Below, piece by piece: positions 18,430-28,313 of a DNA stretch of 64,000 nucleotides (position 1 is its first letter; every line of letters starts with the position of its first letter). The translations under genes and the position numbers were made by a program. The notes below the pieces were generated by a model, which saw only the letters and a list, made by a program, of their open reading frames with translations, ran no database searches and was not told the DNA's origin. The stretch comes from Candidatus Blochmannia sp. SNP (GTDB lineage Bacteria > Pseudomonadota > Gammaproteobacteria > Enterobacterales > Enterobacteriaceae): positions 682,001 to 746,000 of the forward strand of contig NZ_CP144371.1 in NCBI RefSeq assembly GCF_036549215.1, given 5' to 3'.

Positions 18430-21049
18430 AGAAATCTATTTTAGTAGAAATTTTGGATGTATTTATAATATTATTAATGCCGACTTGAGCAAAATGAGGC
18501 TTGCCTCCGCCTTTCCCACCAAGGGTATTTATAATTAAATGTACTAAATTTAGAGCATTTATGCGATTATTTTCTATTAAATCTTTAGTTACAGCTATTA
18601 CTATGTTAATTTTATTATTCTTACTAATATTAATAATAACAATAACTCCTGATTTTAGTTGACGTTTAAGACAATCTATTAAATTAGTCAATGGTTTTAG
18701 CATCATATTTTCAACTTGTTTTATTAAAATTTGTACATCTTTAATATAATAAATTTCCTTAATGAAAGATAAACTTTTGTGCATAATTTGTTTGTTTCTT
18801 AAATGTTCTATTTCTTTTTCCAATTTTTGACAACGGGACTTGAATTCATGTATTTTACTTAAAATATTTTTGTTATCACTTTGTGTCAATTTAAAAATAT
18901 TTTGAAGTAATTTTTTATATTGATGTATTACAGATAATGCTGTATTACTAGTTACCGCTTCAATCCGTCTAATACCAGAAGCAATGCTAGATTCTTTAGT
19001 AATGACAAATACACCAATTTCTCCAGTATTTTTAGCGTGAGTCCCTCCACACAATTCGGCAGAAAAATTTCCCATTCTTATAACACGCACTATTTTTTCA
19101 TATTGCTTATTGATCAGCATCACAACTCCGCTATTTTTAGCTATTTCTATTGGTATCATGTCAGCCGCGATAGGAAAATTACTCCAAATTTGTTTATTTA
19201 CAAGATTTTCTACTGTATTAATTTGTTCCGCTGTCATTGTTTCATGATGACAAAAGTCAAAACGTAAATATTGATCGTTTACTAATGATCCTTTTTGTAT
19301 TATGTGAGATCCGAGAACTTGATATAATGCGGCGCGTAGTAAATGAGTAGCGGAATGATTGAAAGAAATATATTTCCTTTTATATTGATCTACCTGAGCA
19401 ATTACTTCTTCTCCTACACTAATAGCGCCACTGTTTACTGTTCCAAAATGGCCTATTGTTTGTCCATATTTTTTAGTATTAGTAACTTGAAATAAACTAG
19501 ATATAGTTTTCAATTGACCAGAATCTCCAATTTGGCCTCCAGATTCTCCATAAAAAGGAGTATTTTTTAAAATTACTATTCCTTCTTCTTCTGCATAAAT
19601 TTTATTTACTGGATTATTTACGCGAAATAATGCTATTATTTGACTTCTACAAGTAAGTTCACGATATCCAACAAACGTATTTGATATATTACAGAGTGAT
19701 ATATTTTTGCTAGTTATATAAAATTTATTTGATTCTTTCGCATATTTTTTTTGAATTAACATAGACTGATCAAATTTTACTTGATCTACGTGTATACCGT
19801 GTCTTAAACAAATATTTTTTGTTAATTCTAAAGGAAATCCATAAGTATCATGTAAATGGAATGCTATTTCACCATTCAAAATATTGCCTCTTAATAAGGA
19901 TAATTTTTTTTCCAATAATTTTAAACCTTTTTTTAAAGTATCTTCAAACAATTTTTCTTCACTAAGTAAGATTTTTTCTATAAAGTCTTGTTTTTCACAT
20001 AATTTATCAGATAAATGTTGCATATATTTAATAAGAGGAGGCACTAATTTATAAAAAAAAATATTCTTTGTACCTAATTTTTTTCCATGAAGCACAGCTC
20101 TACGGATAATACGGCGTAATACATAACCACGTCCTTCATTTGAAGGAAGAACTCCGTCTTGAATTAAAAATGAGCATGTACGAATATGATCAGCTATTAC
20201 ATATAAAGATCTGTTAGTATTATCATCACTAACTTTAATAATTTGAGATATAGAAGATATCAATTTTTTAAATACATCAACGGAATAACTACTATGTACT
20301 CCCTGTAATATCGCGGCAATACGCTCCAAACCCATTCCGGTATCTACTGATAACATAGGAAGTGATAAAAGATGACTATCCAATTGACGATTAAATTGTA
20401 TGAATACTAAATTCCAAATTTCAACATATCTTTCTCCAAATTCTTTTAAACTACCAGGGGGGTATCCTTGGAATCGATCTCCATGATCATAAAATATTTC
20501 GGAACAAGGCCCACATGGACCAATATTGCCCATTTGCCAAAAATTATCAGAATCGTAAAAATTATCCGTATTATTACCAATTCTAACAACATGTTCGTTG
20601 GGTATATCTACTTGTTTTATCCAAATATCATAAGATTCAGAGTCACTAATATGTACTGTTACCCATAATTTATTTTTAGATAAATTAAACCAGTTACTAT
20701 CAGTTAATAACTCCCAAGCAAATTGGATAGCTTCATATTTAAAATAATCTCCAAAACTGAAATTACCTAACATCTCAAAAAATGTTAAATGTCGTTCAGT
20801 ATATCCAACATTGTCTAAATCGTTATGTTTTCCTCCAGCACGTACACAACGTTGTGCAGTTGTAACACGTTTAAATAACGGTTTATCAATGCCTAAAAAT
20901 ATATTTTTAAACTGATTCATACCAGAGTTAGTAAATAATAATGTTGGGTCATTATTAGGAATTAAAGTACTACTAGCAACAATTTCATGTCCCTTTTTTT
21001 TAAAAAAATTAAGAAATTCCTGACGAATATCATCAATATTTTTATGCAT
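18410..21049 (-). CDS. alaS: Alanyl-tRNA synthetase
   Basis: Class II synthetase that charges tRNA-Ala and edits mischarged Ser/Gly. The 879-residue product matches E. coli AlaS (876). The catalytic domain has [27 protein letters not shown] and [20 protein letters not shown]. The editing domain keeps its zinc-site motifs HSATHLL and CGGTHA, and the C-terminal domain ends near [15 protein letters not shown] start at the ATG at 21049, which aligns with the family start and follows GGA by 6 nt; the upstream in-frame start at 21079 has no ribosome site. recA/recX, upstream in E. coli, are missing. Confidence 0.97.
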   Translation of the reverse strand: MHKNIDDIRQEFLNFFKKKGHEIVASSTLIPNNDPTLLFTNSGMNQFKNIFLGIDKPLFKRVTTAQRCVRAGGKHNDLDNVGYTERHLTFFEMLGNFSFGDYFKYEAIQFAWELLTDSNWFNLSKNKLWVTVHISDSESYDIWIKQVDIPNEHVVRIGNNTDNFYDSDNFWQMGNIGPCGPCSEIFYDHGDRFQGYPPGSLKEFGERYVEIWNLVFIQFNRQLDSHLLSLPMLSVDTGMGLERIAAILQGVHSSYSVDVFKKLISSISQIIKVSDDNTNRSLYVIADHIRTCSFLIQDGVLPSNEGRGYVLRRIIRRAVLHGKKLGTKNIFFYKLVPPLIKYMQHLSDKLCEKQDFIEKILLSEEKLFEDTLKKGLKLLEKKLSLLRGNILNGEIAFHLHDTYGFPLELTKNICLRHGIHVDQVKFDQSMLIQKKYAKESNKFYITSKNISLCNISNTFVGYRELTCRSQIIALFRVNNPVNKIYAEEEGIVILKNTPFYGESGGQIGDSGQLKTISSLFQVTNTKKYGQTIGHFGTVNSGAISVGEEVIAQVDQYKRKYISFNHSATHLLRAALYQVLGSHIIQKGSLVNDQYLRFDFCHHETMTAEQINTVENLVNKQIWSNFPIAADMIPIEIAKNSGVVMLINKQYEKIVRVIRMGNFSAELCGGTHAKNTGEIGVFVITKESSIASGIRRIEAVTSNTALSVIHQYKKLLQNIFKLTQSDNKNILSKIHEFKSRCQKLEKEIEHLRNKQIMHKSLSFIKEIYYIKDVQILIKQVENMMLKPLTNLIDCLKRQLKSGVIVIINISKNNKINIVIAVTKDLIENNRINALNLVHLIINTLGGKGGGKPHFAQVGINNIINTSKISTKIDFLLHNIL

Positions 21050-22037
21050 ATAGATTCCATCACGAAATGAAAATTCCATATATTTGATTTATATAATTAA
21101 ATATTATAAACAATTTTAAAAAAGATAGAAATCAAAATTGCAGAATATTATTTATTTTTGAATATATATAAATACAGTTAAATATTATTCATAGAAAAAT
21201 TTATTAAGTATTTTTAATGAGCGATAATGTATTATTTACAGATATATCTTGAAAATAAAAAATATGAAATACAGATATATATATTATATTCCATTTCCAA
21301 TAGAGCAGCTATTTAAGTAGCTCATAAAATTTTATTTAAAAATAATTTATAAGATATATTTAAAATGCGCTAATTGATATAATCTCTTATTTATGTTCAG
21401 TATATAAATACATTATTGTTTAACATATATTTACTGATAAATATAAAGAATTTAATAAATTTAGAATCGTATATTTATTAGACACAATCTGTGACTTCCA
21501 ATATCAATAATCAAATAATTAAATCCTTAATTATTTCTACAACCTAGTAGAATTAAAAAATTAAATTTTTTACAACAATACTGTATCATACATTGAAATG
21601 TGTATATAGCATCATTTATACTATGTAATGAATGCAATTATATTGAAACTAATTATTTATTTTTATTAAAATAAAAGTTAATATAATTGTAATTTTCAAT
21701 TCATTATAATGCATTTTTTATTTAAAAAATATAAGGAATCTAATATTCAAATCAGAATATGCGATTAATATTTTATTAAAATAATATATATGTATATATA
21801 ATGCTATATTTTATATTTAATGTATTAAATAGTTATATTTGATTAATATTATTTTAAGTTTAATTTAAATATTAGGTATATATATTCGTGCAATTAATAA
21901 TTTTAATCAATTATTAAAATTAAAACATTAGAATATAATTAAACTAATTCAAAAGATAAAATAATTATTATTTTTATAAATATACGTTTTTATATATTTG
22001 TTGTTAAAATGTTCATATTTAATTAGAATTAGATTAT
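21050..22037. other. 988-nt gene-free region where recA and mutS-rpoS once lay
   Basis: Very AT-rich DNA between alaS and nlpD with stop codons throughout and no open frame I would accept. In E. coli recX, recA and many other genes, up to mutS and rpoS, lie between alaS and nlpD. I recognise no remnant of any of them by eye. Probably decayed DNA. Confidence 0.5.
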
Positions 22038-22991
22038 CTATTGTTTCAGATAATACAAAGGATCTACTGATTTTCCTTTATATCTGATTTCAAAATGCAA
22101 TTTTACTTCGTTAGTGCCACTATAGCCCATAGTAGCTATCTTATCTCCCATTTTAACTTTTTGTTGTTCTGTTACTAATATTGTATCATTATGTGCATAA
22201 GCGCTAAGATAATTATTATCATGTTTAATAATAATTAAATTACCATATCCTTTCAATGTATTACCAACGTATATTACCTTTCCATTAGCAGTAGCTAATA
22301 TAGGTTGACCTAAAATTCCAGATATATCAATTCCTTTATTACCTCCTTCAGAATTAGAAAAAGTGTTGATTACGATTCCATTTGTCGGCCAATACCAATT
22401 TTTAACTACTACTAATTCTGATTTTTTTAAGCAAGAGGTCATATTATGAGATATATCCTCTATGTTAGAAGAATTATATTTGTTCGTCCGTAAAAATAAT
22501 AATTGGGTTTTGATAAAAAATAATATTTTTTTTAAAGTATTGTCACTATGATTAAAATCTCCAAAAAATTTTTTTGATGATTTTTTAAAAGATGATAACG
22601 CTGTGTTATGGGATAATCTTATTACTTGACCTACTCTTAATTGATTTATATCTTTAATATTATTTATTTTTGATAGATTTGAGCAATTGATTCCTGTAAT
22701 CCAAGCAATATAAAATAAAGTATCGCCAGATTTTACCGTATATGTAGACTTATGATAAGAACCATAATTTATATTATTATATTTACGAGCCTTAGTAATA
22801 GATATTTTCTGTTGATGCCATAAATTTTTTTCTTTACCTTGGGATGAAAAAATATTATCATTAAGGTTCGTAGAGCGTAACGTGCATTCACTATGGTATC
22901 TACTGTAGAGATTGTTGTTATTCGAGCATCCTCCCAGAAACATGAAAATTATTATTATTATATAAATTATTAATATATTGTTGTCTAGCAT
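22038..22991 (-). CDS. nlpD: Divisome-associated LysM/LytM lipoprotein NlpD
   Basis: Outer-membrane lipoprotein that activates the amidase AmiC at the septum. 317 residues. A signal peptide ends in a good lipobox, FLGGC (lipid Cys at 22); a LysM domain follows (YTVKSGDTLFYIAWITGIN, about 84-128); a C-terminal LytM/M23 domain covers about 200-315. The first zinc motif is degenerate (GIDIS without the His of HxxxD) while LHFEIR remains, as in NlpD activators that lack hydrolase activity. A GGAG lies 14 nt before the ATG. In E. coli it sits between pcm and rpoS; both are gone here. Confidence 0.92.
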   Translation of the reverse strand: MLDNNILIIYIIIIIFMFLGGCSNNNNLYSRYHSECTLRSTNLNDNIFSSQGKEKNLWHQQKISITKARKYNNINYGSYHKSTYTVKSGDTLFYIAWITGINCSNLSKINNIKDINQLRVGQVIRLSHNTALSSFKKSSKKFFGDFNHSDNTLKKILFFIKTQLLFLRTNKYNSSNIEDISHNMTSCLKKSELVVVKNWYWPTNGIVINTFSNSEGGNKGIDISGILGQPILATANGKVIYVGNTLKGYGNLIIIKHDNNYLSAYAHNDTILVTEQQKVKMGDKIATMGYSGTNEVKLHFEIRYKGKSVDPLYYLKQ

Positions 22992-23385
22992 AGTAACTAT
23001 ACTGAACTCCTTCGGTGTCTGCTTATTTTCTGTTGATAATTTACTGATTTAAATAGATTATAAGTGGAATATATATATTTAATATTAATATTAAATTTTA
23101 AATAATACATATTTTTTAATATCAAAAATAATTTATAGACTTAGCACAAATATGTGTATTTATTATGTATCAAATATAAAATTATTGATTCTCTAATAAA
23201 TTGATGAATTGACAGATACTATTATTGTTATTTTATAAATTTATGTTATTAATTTGATTTAAATTAATAGTAACTATTAATTATATTAACGTATTTATTT
23301 ATATAAAATATATAGCTCATATAAATATACATTTTAACCATGTATAAAAATATATCTATTATCATAATAATAATAATAATAGATA
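22992..23385. other. Gene-free gap where truD-surE-pcm are missing
   Basis: 394 nt between ispF and nlpD. E. coli has truD, surE and pcm here. I see no coding remnant; the only structure is the hairpin at its left end (23352-23386). Confidence 0.45.
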
Positions 23386-23386
23386 T
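23352..23386 (-). terminator. Hairpin at the ispF stop
   Basis: An 11-bp perfect stem (23352-23362 with 23376-23386) touching the ispF stop codon. The loop is an ATA-type microsatellite. Probable end of the ftsB-ispD-ispF transcript; no strong T-run. Confidence 0.35.
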
Positions 23387-23859
23387 TAACGTGTCAATAA
23401 TGTTACTGCTACACACGCGATGCCTTTAGAGCACCCAATATAACCCAATGTATCAGTAGTAGTAGCTTTTATGTTAATGTTAGTGACTGGACAATTTAGA
23501 TCTTTAGAAACATGATAACGCATTTGATAAATATACGTATTTATCCTTGGAATTTGCAAGATTACAGTGATATCTACATTTTCCAATAAATACCCTTGTG
23601 TGATAATTTTTTTCCAAGAGATTCGTAACAATTTTCGGCTATCTATATTATTATATTCAGAATCAGTATCTGGAAACATTGATCCAATATCTCCATAACA
23701 AGCAGCTCCTAACAAAGAATCGATTAATGCATGTATTAATACATCACCATCAGAATGTGCTGCTATTTTTTGTGTGCAAGGAATATTTACCCCTCCAATA
23801 ATGAGCGGACGACATCCTCCAAATCGATGTACATCAAACCCATAACCAATACGCAACAT
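23386..23859 (-). CDS. ispF: 2-C-methyl-D-erythritol 2,4-cyclodiphosphate synthase
   Basis: Fifth step of the MEP route to isoprenoids. 157 residues (E. coli 159). Metal ligands in GFDVHRF (Asp8, His10) and the [18 protein letters not shown] block (His42) are present, as are [11 protein letters not shown] and [12 protein letters not shown]. It follows ispD by 15 nt in the E. coli order ftsB-ispD-ispF. Confidence 0.97.
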   Translation of the reverse strand: MLRIGYGFDVHRFGGCRPLIIGGVNIPCTQKIAAHSDGDVLIHALIDSLLGAACYGDIGSMFPDTDSEYNNIDSRKLLRISWKKIITQGYLLENVDITVILQIPRINTYIYQMRYHVSKDLNCPVTNINIKATTTDTLGYIGCSKGIACVAVTLLTR

Positions 23860-23874
23860 ATTTTATAAATCCTG

Positions 23875-24600
23875 TTAAATTTTCTTATTTAATTCAGATA
23901 GATAAAACCTAGCTAATTTTAAATCATTTTGATAAGTAACTTTGATATTGTCTGAACGACCTTGTATCAAAATAGATGTGTATCCGCAATATTCTACAGC
24001 TGATGCTTCATCAGTAATGGTAACTCTATTTTTTAAAGCTTCTTTAAGGCAACTTTTTAAAAGATTACAATTAAATAACTGTGGAGTTAAAGCATGCCAC
24101 AGATTATTGCGATCTAGAGTATATTTTACAAAATTAGTGCCACAATAGGTTTGTTTAATAGTATTACAGATTGGTATTGCTAAAATTCCACCTACTTGAG
24201 AAAATTTTGTAATTTCAAATAACCGGAACAGATCTTCAGGATGTAAGCAAGGCCGTACTGCATCATGTACGATCACCCAAATTGACTTTTTTACATGTTG
24301 CAAGCCAGCCATTACTGAATCGGCTCTAGTTTTTCCTCCAATAACTACACTGATCCTAGGATCACAGGCAATAGATAATTTTTTAAACCAACGATCTTGA
24401 GCGTTAATTACTACTATGCAACGACGAATACACGATTGACATAATAAGGCGCTAATTGAATGCTCAAGTAAAGTTTTGTCGCCTATTGTACAATATTGTT
24501 TCGGCAGTATACTATTCATACGTTCCCCAGTACCTGCCGCTGGAAGAATAGCTGTAATATCCGGAAAACTCTTTTTAACACGTTCAATAAAGCATGTCAT
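23875..24600 (-). CDS. ispD: 2-C-methyl-D-erythritol 4-phosphate cytidylyltransferase
   Basis: Third step of the MEP isoprenoid route: CTP plus MEP to CDP-ME. The 241-residue product (E. coli 236) has the nucleotide-binding AILPAAGTGERM, PKQY, the block VIVHDAVRPC and TDEASAVEYCG. I start at the ATG (24600); a TTG three codons upstream is a less likely start. Neighbours ftsB and ispF are the E. coli ones. Confidence 0.96.
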   Translation of the reverse strand: MTCFIERVKKSFPDITAILPAAGTGERMNSILPKQYCTIGDKTLLEHSISALLCQSCIRRCIVVINAQDRWFKKLSIACDPRISVVIGGKTRADSVMAGLQHVKKSIWVIVHDAVRPCLHPEDLFRLFEITKFSQVGGILAIPICNTIKQTYCGTNFVKYTLDRNNLWHALTPQLFNCNLLKSCLKEALKNRVTITDEASAVEYCGYTSILIQGRSDNIKVTYQNDLKLARFYLSELNKKI

Positions 24601-24641
24601 ATACACCAATTTCGTTAAACTATTATCAATGTTTATTGAAA

Positions 24642-24932
24642 TTAATATTGTTGTGATTCAAATTTTATTTGATAAAAAGTTTCGTCAATTTTAATCATAC
24701 CAAGATTATATCTTGATCGCTCTTCAACAGCTTCATATCCATGAAGTAAGTCATAAATTTCATATAATAATTGATTATTTCGAAGTTTCATTTGGGCAAT
24801 ATCATTAATGTTTTCATATAGTTTAGTTGTATTATGAATATTGACTAAATCATAGATGCCATTTTTACCTAACCAAAGCGAATATTGTAGCCAAGCGAGC
24901 AATGTTAATAATAGACAACTCAATTTATTCAT
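24642..24932 (-). CDS. ftsB: Cell division protein FtsB
   Basis: Small bitopic protein of the FtsQ-FtsL-FtsB complex that signals to the septal wall synthase. The 96 residues begin MNKLSCLLLTLLAWLQYSLW, a membrane segment (about 4-20), then GKNGIYDLV, a coiled-coil stretch (about 25-65) and the conserved EERSRYNLGMIK. I start at the ATG (24932), the family start. E. coli FtsB has 103 residues; the C-terminal tail is shorter. First gene of ftsB-ispD-ispF. Its partner FtsQ is at 60797-61612. Confidence 0.94.
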   Translation of the reverse strand: MNKLSCLLLTLLAWLQYSLWLGKNGIYDLVNIHNTTKLYENINDIAQMKLRNNQLLYEIYDLLHGYEAVEERSRYNLGMIKIDETFYQIKFESQQY

Positions 24933-25294
24933 GTTTATGCTACCTACCAATTGATTATATTTCAGTATCAGTATCGATTGGATTTATCATATAAGTAATT
25001 TGTTATCTTTGATAACAAATAAAAACTTCTAAAGTAAGTAGGTAATTATAATTTTTGTTAAATGCGTAATATACAGTCGTTCACACCACACATGATACAC
25101 ATTAAAATAAACTAATTCAAAAATTATTGTAAATTATTTGTATTTATTATAAAAATATTTTTGGAAAAATTATTTTTATTTAATTAGGAAAATAATTCTT
25201 ATTAAAACAAATAATATTCTTTGATATACATCATTTTATTTATTATAGAAATTTAATTATTATAAAATTATTAAGTATATGAATTTGTTCTGTA
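24933..25294. other. Gene-free gap between cysC and ftsB
   Basis: 362 nt, AT-rich. It holds a compact hairpin at 24998-25020 (10-bp stem ATTTGTTATC/GATAACAAAT, 3-nt loop), 66 nt before the ftsB start, that may end the cys operon transcript or lead ftsB. Nothing else is recognised. Confidence 0.4.
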
Positions 25295-25933
25295 TCATTT
25301 AAGATAATGATTTATTTTGAATAAAGATTCAAGGAACGATGATTGCAATATTTGGCTAACTAATTCTATTATCGATTTTTGTCCATTTAAATATATATGT
25401 GGTTTTTTTGGTTTTTCATACGGAGAGTTTACGCCAGTGAAATTTTCTATTTCACCAGATCTAGCTTTTTTATATAAACCTTTTGAATCACGTTTTTCGC
25501 AAATATGCAGAGGAGTATCAACAAATATCTCAACAAAATGATTAATAGGGAACATATTACGTATCATTTGACGATCATAATGATAAGGAGAAATAAAACT
25601 GGCTAATACTACTATTCCAGCATCAACCATTAATCGCGCCGTTTCTCCTACTCGACGTATATTTTCATGTCGGTCACGATCACTGAATCCTAAATCACGA
25701 CACAGTCCGTGTCGTGTATTATCCCCATCTAATATATATGTACTAATATTTCTATTATGTAATTCTTTTTCTAAAACATTAGCTAAAATTGATTTACCAG
25801 ATCCTGATAATCCTGTAAACCATAATAATATAGCACGATGTTTATGTAAAAATTCACGATCTTGTTGTTTTATACAAAACGTGTTCCAAAAAATATTTCT
25901 ATTAGAAAAATAATCGATATTTTTATTAGTCAT
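25295..25933 (-). CDS. cysC: Adenylyl-sulfate kinase
   Basis: Phosphorylates adenosine 5'-phosphosulfate to PAPS, step two of sulfate assimilation. The 212-residue product matches E. coli CysC (201 aa). Walker A GLSGSGKS is at 41-48, the active-site Ser is in FISPY (115), and DGDNTRHGLC and GLYKKARSGEIENFTG are family blocks. I start at the ATG at 25933, 14 nt after the cysN stop; the frame stays open upstream inside cysN without a credible start. Last gene of cysG-cysD-cysN-cysC. Confidence 0.97.
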   Translation of the reverse strand: MTNKNIDYFSNRNIFWNTFCIKQQDREFLHKHRAILLWFTGLSGSGKSILANVLEKELHNRNISTYILDGDNTRHGLCRDLGFSDRDRHENIRRVGETARLMVDAGIVVLASFISPYHYDRQMIRNMFPINHFVEIFVDTPLHICEKRDSKGLYKKARSGEIENFTGVNSPYEKPKKPHIYLNGQKSIIELVSQILQSSFLESLFKINHYLK

Positions 25934-25946
25934 AATATAAGTATAT

Positions 25947-27374
25947 TCATGGTAAATCTTTAATATTCCAATGAGGAAAATGCAGACGAATAAATGCATG
26001 TAATGCTAATTCAAATTCGCTATAATTATTTTTATCTTCAGACTTATTATATTTTATAGGGACTCGGACCATGCCGGCTCCTACGGTTTCATTGGTCAAT
26101 AAATCAATAAATATCATGCTTCCAGTTGTTGGATAATAAGAATACTGATCTAATAATAATGGTTCATCAAATGATAATTTGACCAATCCAATACCATTGA
26201 GTGGTATTGATTTCGTTTCTTGGAATTGTAAAGTATCTATATCTACTTGATATTCTATATTACTTATTTGTGCTTTTACAATTTTAGTAGCAGTTTTGAT
26301 ATTGAAATATTGGTTTTCTTGTAATTCTTCCTTTTTCATCCATACTACATCTACTAATGCATACCATACAGGGGTAATGGTTGTATGAGCATCTATTATT
26401 ATATCTCCTCTGCTAATATCAAGATCATCTTCTAAAGTTATTGTAACCGCTTCTCCAGTTTGAGCATATTTTTGATCTTTATTAAAAGTAATAATGCGTT
26501 TAATACTAGAAGTAGTATTTGATGGAAAAATATTAACATGTTGTCCAGTATGGACATTACCAGAAGCAATAGTGCCAGAGTAACCCCTAAAATCTGAATT
26601 ATGACGATTTACATATTGTATTGGGAAACGTAATTCTTGGTTTTCAAAGCAGGAGGAACGATTAATATTAATATCTTCTAATATCTCCAATAAAGTAGAG
26701 CCTTTATACCACTTCATGTTTGTTGATAATGTTGTAATATTATCTCCATCTAAAGCAGATATTGGAATAAATTTGGTAGTTATATCAGTAGATAATTGTT
26801 TAGAAAATTCTAAATATTCTTTACTAATTTTTTGAAATATCTCTTGATTGTAATCTATTAAATCCATTTTATTAATTGCTACTATTATATATCGGATACC
26901 TAAAAGTACAGTTATAAACCAATGCCTTTTAGTTTGTCCTTGTATTCCTTTACGTGCATCAACTAATAAAATAGCCAATTCACTAGTAGAAGCTCCAGTA
27001 ACCATATTTTTTGTATATTCTGCATGTCCTGGAGTGTCAGCGATTATAAATTTACGTTTTTTAGTAAAAAAATAACGATAAGCAACATCTATAGTGATAC
27101 CTTGTGCACGTTCTGATTGTAATCCATCTATTAACAACGCTAAATCCAATTTATTTTTCTGAGTACCAATTTTTTTGCTATCCATATGCAGAATAGATAG
27201 TTGATCATCATAAATTTGATATGAGTCATATAACAATCGTCCTATCAAAGTACTTTTCCCATCATCTACGTTGCCGCATGTGAGAAAGCGCAACAACATT
27301 TTATATTGTTGCGCATATAAATAATTTTCAATTCCTCCATAATTAATAATTTCTTGTTCTATGGTGTTAATCAT
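25947..27374 (-). CDS. cysN: Sulfate adenylyltransferase subunit 1 (GTPase)
   Basis: GTP-hydrolysing subunit that drives ATP sulfurylase. 475 residues, the E. coli length. EF-Tu-like GTPase motifs are in order: GNVDDGKST (34-42), DTPGH, NKMD, and SALDGDN. The C-terminal beta-barrel domains are complete, and no APS kinase fusion is present (cysC is separate). It forms the heterodimer with CysD, 9 nt upstream. Confidence 0.98.
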   Translation of the reverse strand: MINTIEQEIINYGGIENYLYAQQYKMLLRFLTCGNVDDGKSTLIGRLLYDSYQIYDDQLSILHMDSKKIGTQKNKLDLALLIDGLQSERAQGITIDVAYRYFFTKKRKFIIADTPGHAEYTKNMVTGASTSELAILLVDARKGIQGQTKRHWFITVLLGIRYIIVAINKMDLIDYNQEIFQKISKEYLEFSKQLSTDITTKFIPISALDGDNITTLSTNMKWYKGSTLLEILEDININRSSCFENQELRFPIQYVNRHNSDFRGYSGTIASGNVHTGQHVNIFPSNTTSSIKRIITFNKDQKYAQTGEAVTITLEDDLDISRGDIIIDAHTTITPVWYALVDVVWMKKEELQENQYFNIKTATKIVKAQISNIEYQVDIDTLQFQETKSIPLNGIGLVKLSFDEPLLLDQYSYYPTTGSMIFIDLLTNETVGAGMVRVPIKYNKSEDKNNYSEFELALHAFIRLHFPHWNIKDLP

Positions 27375-27383
27375 AATGGTTCC

Positions 27384-28298
27384 TTAGAAATAACCTTGAC
27401 GTTTTTTAATTTCCATAGATCCAGATTGATCAAAATCAATGATTCGTCCTTGCCGCTCACTGTTTTTAGATATTAACATTTCTTCAATTATCTTAGGTAA
27501 CGTTTCTGCTTTAGATTCTATTGCTCCAGTTAATGGCCAACACCCCAATGTACGAAATCGTACCATGCGTTCTTCTATAATTTCTCCAGGCTTAAGATTA
27601 ATACGTTCGTCATTTACCATAATTAAATTTCCATCTCTACATATTACAGGACGATTTTTAGCGAAATATAATGGTACGATTTCAATCTTTTCTAAAAAAA
27701 TATATTGCCAAATATCTAATTCTGTCCAATTAGACAAAGGAAACGCACGAATACTTTCTCCTTTATTAATTTTCCCATTATAGTTATACCATAGTTCTGG
27801 ACGTTGATTTCTAGGATTCCAGCAATGAAATTTATCCCGAAACGAATAAATCCGTTCTTTAGATCTAATCCTTTCTTCATCACGACGTGCACCGCCAAAA
27901 GCTGCGTCAAATCCATATTTATTTAATGCTTGTTTAAGTCCTTCTGTTTTCATAATATCTGTATATTTAGCACTGCCATGAATAAATGGATTTATCCCCA
28001 TAGATATACCTTTTAAATTTTTATGAACTAACAATTCAAATCCATAAGATTTAACAGTATTATCGCGAAATATATACATTTCATGAAATTTCCAACCAGT
28101 GTCTATATGTAATAAGGGAAAAGGTAACATACCAGGATAGAATGCTTTTCTTGCTAAATGTAACATTACTGAAGAATCTTTTCCGATGGAATACAACATG
28201 ACTGGTTTATGGAATTCAGCTACTACCTCACGAATAATATAGATACTTTCTGACTCTAATTTATTTAAATAAGTAATATATTTTCTGTTTTGTATCAT
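27384..28298 (-). CDS. cysD: Sulfate adenylyltransferase subunit 2
   Basis: Catalytic subunit of ATP sulfurylase: ATP plus sulfate to adenosine 5'-phosphosulfate. 304 residues (E. coli 302). The pyrophosphatase-type PP-loop [10 protein letters not shown] is at 36-45, followed by [15 protein letters not shown] and [13 protein letters not shown]. Operonic with cysG upstream (15 nt) and cysN downstream (9 nt). Confidence 0.98.
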   Translation of the reverse strand: MIQNRKYITYLNKLESESIYIIREVVAEFHKPVMLYSIGKDSSVMLHLARKAFYPGMLPFPLLHIDTGWKFHEMYIFRDNTVKSYGFELLVHKNLKGISMGINPFIHGSAKYTDIMKTEGLKQALNKYGFDAAFGGARRDEERIRSKERIYSFRDKFHCWNPRNQRPELWYNYNGKINKGESIRAFPLSNWTELDIWQYIFLEKIEIVPLYFAKNRPVICRDGNLIMVNDERINLKPGEIIEERMVRFRTLGCWPLTGAIESKAETLPKIIEEMLISKNSERQGRIIDFDQSGSMEIKKRQGYF

Positions 28299-28313
28299 AA
28301 TTACTCTTTTAAT

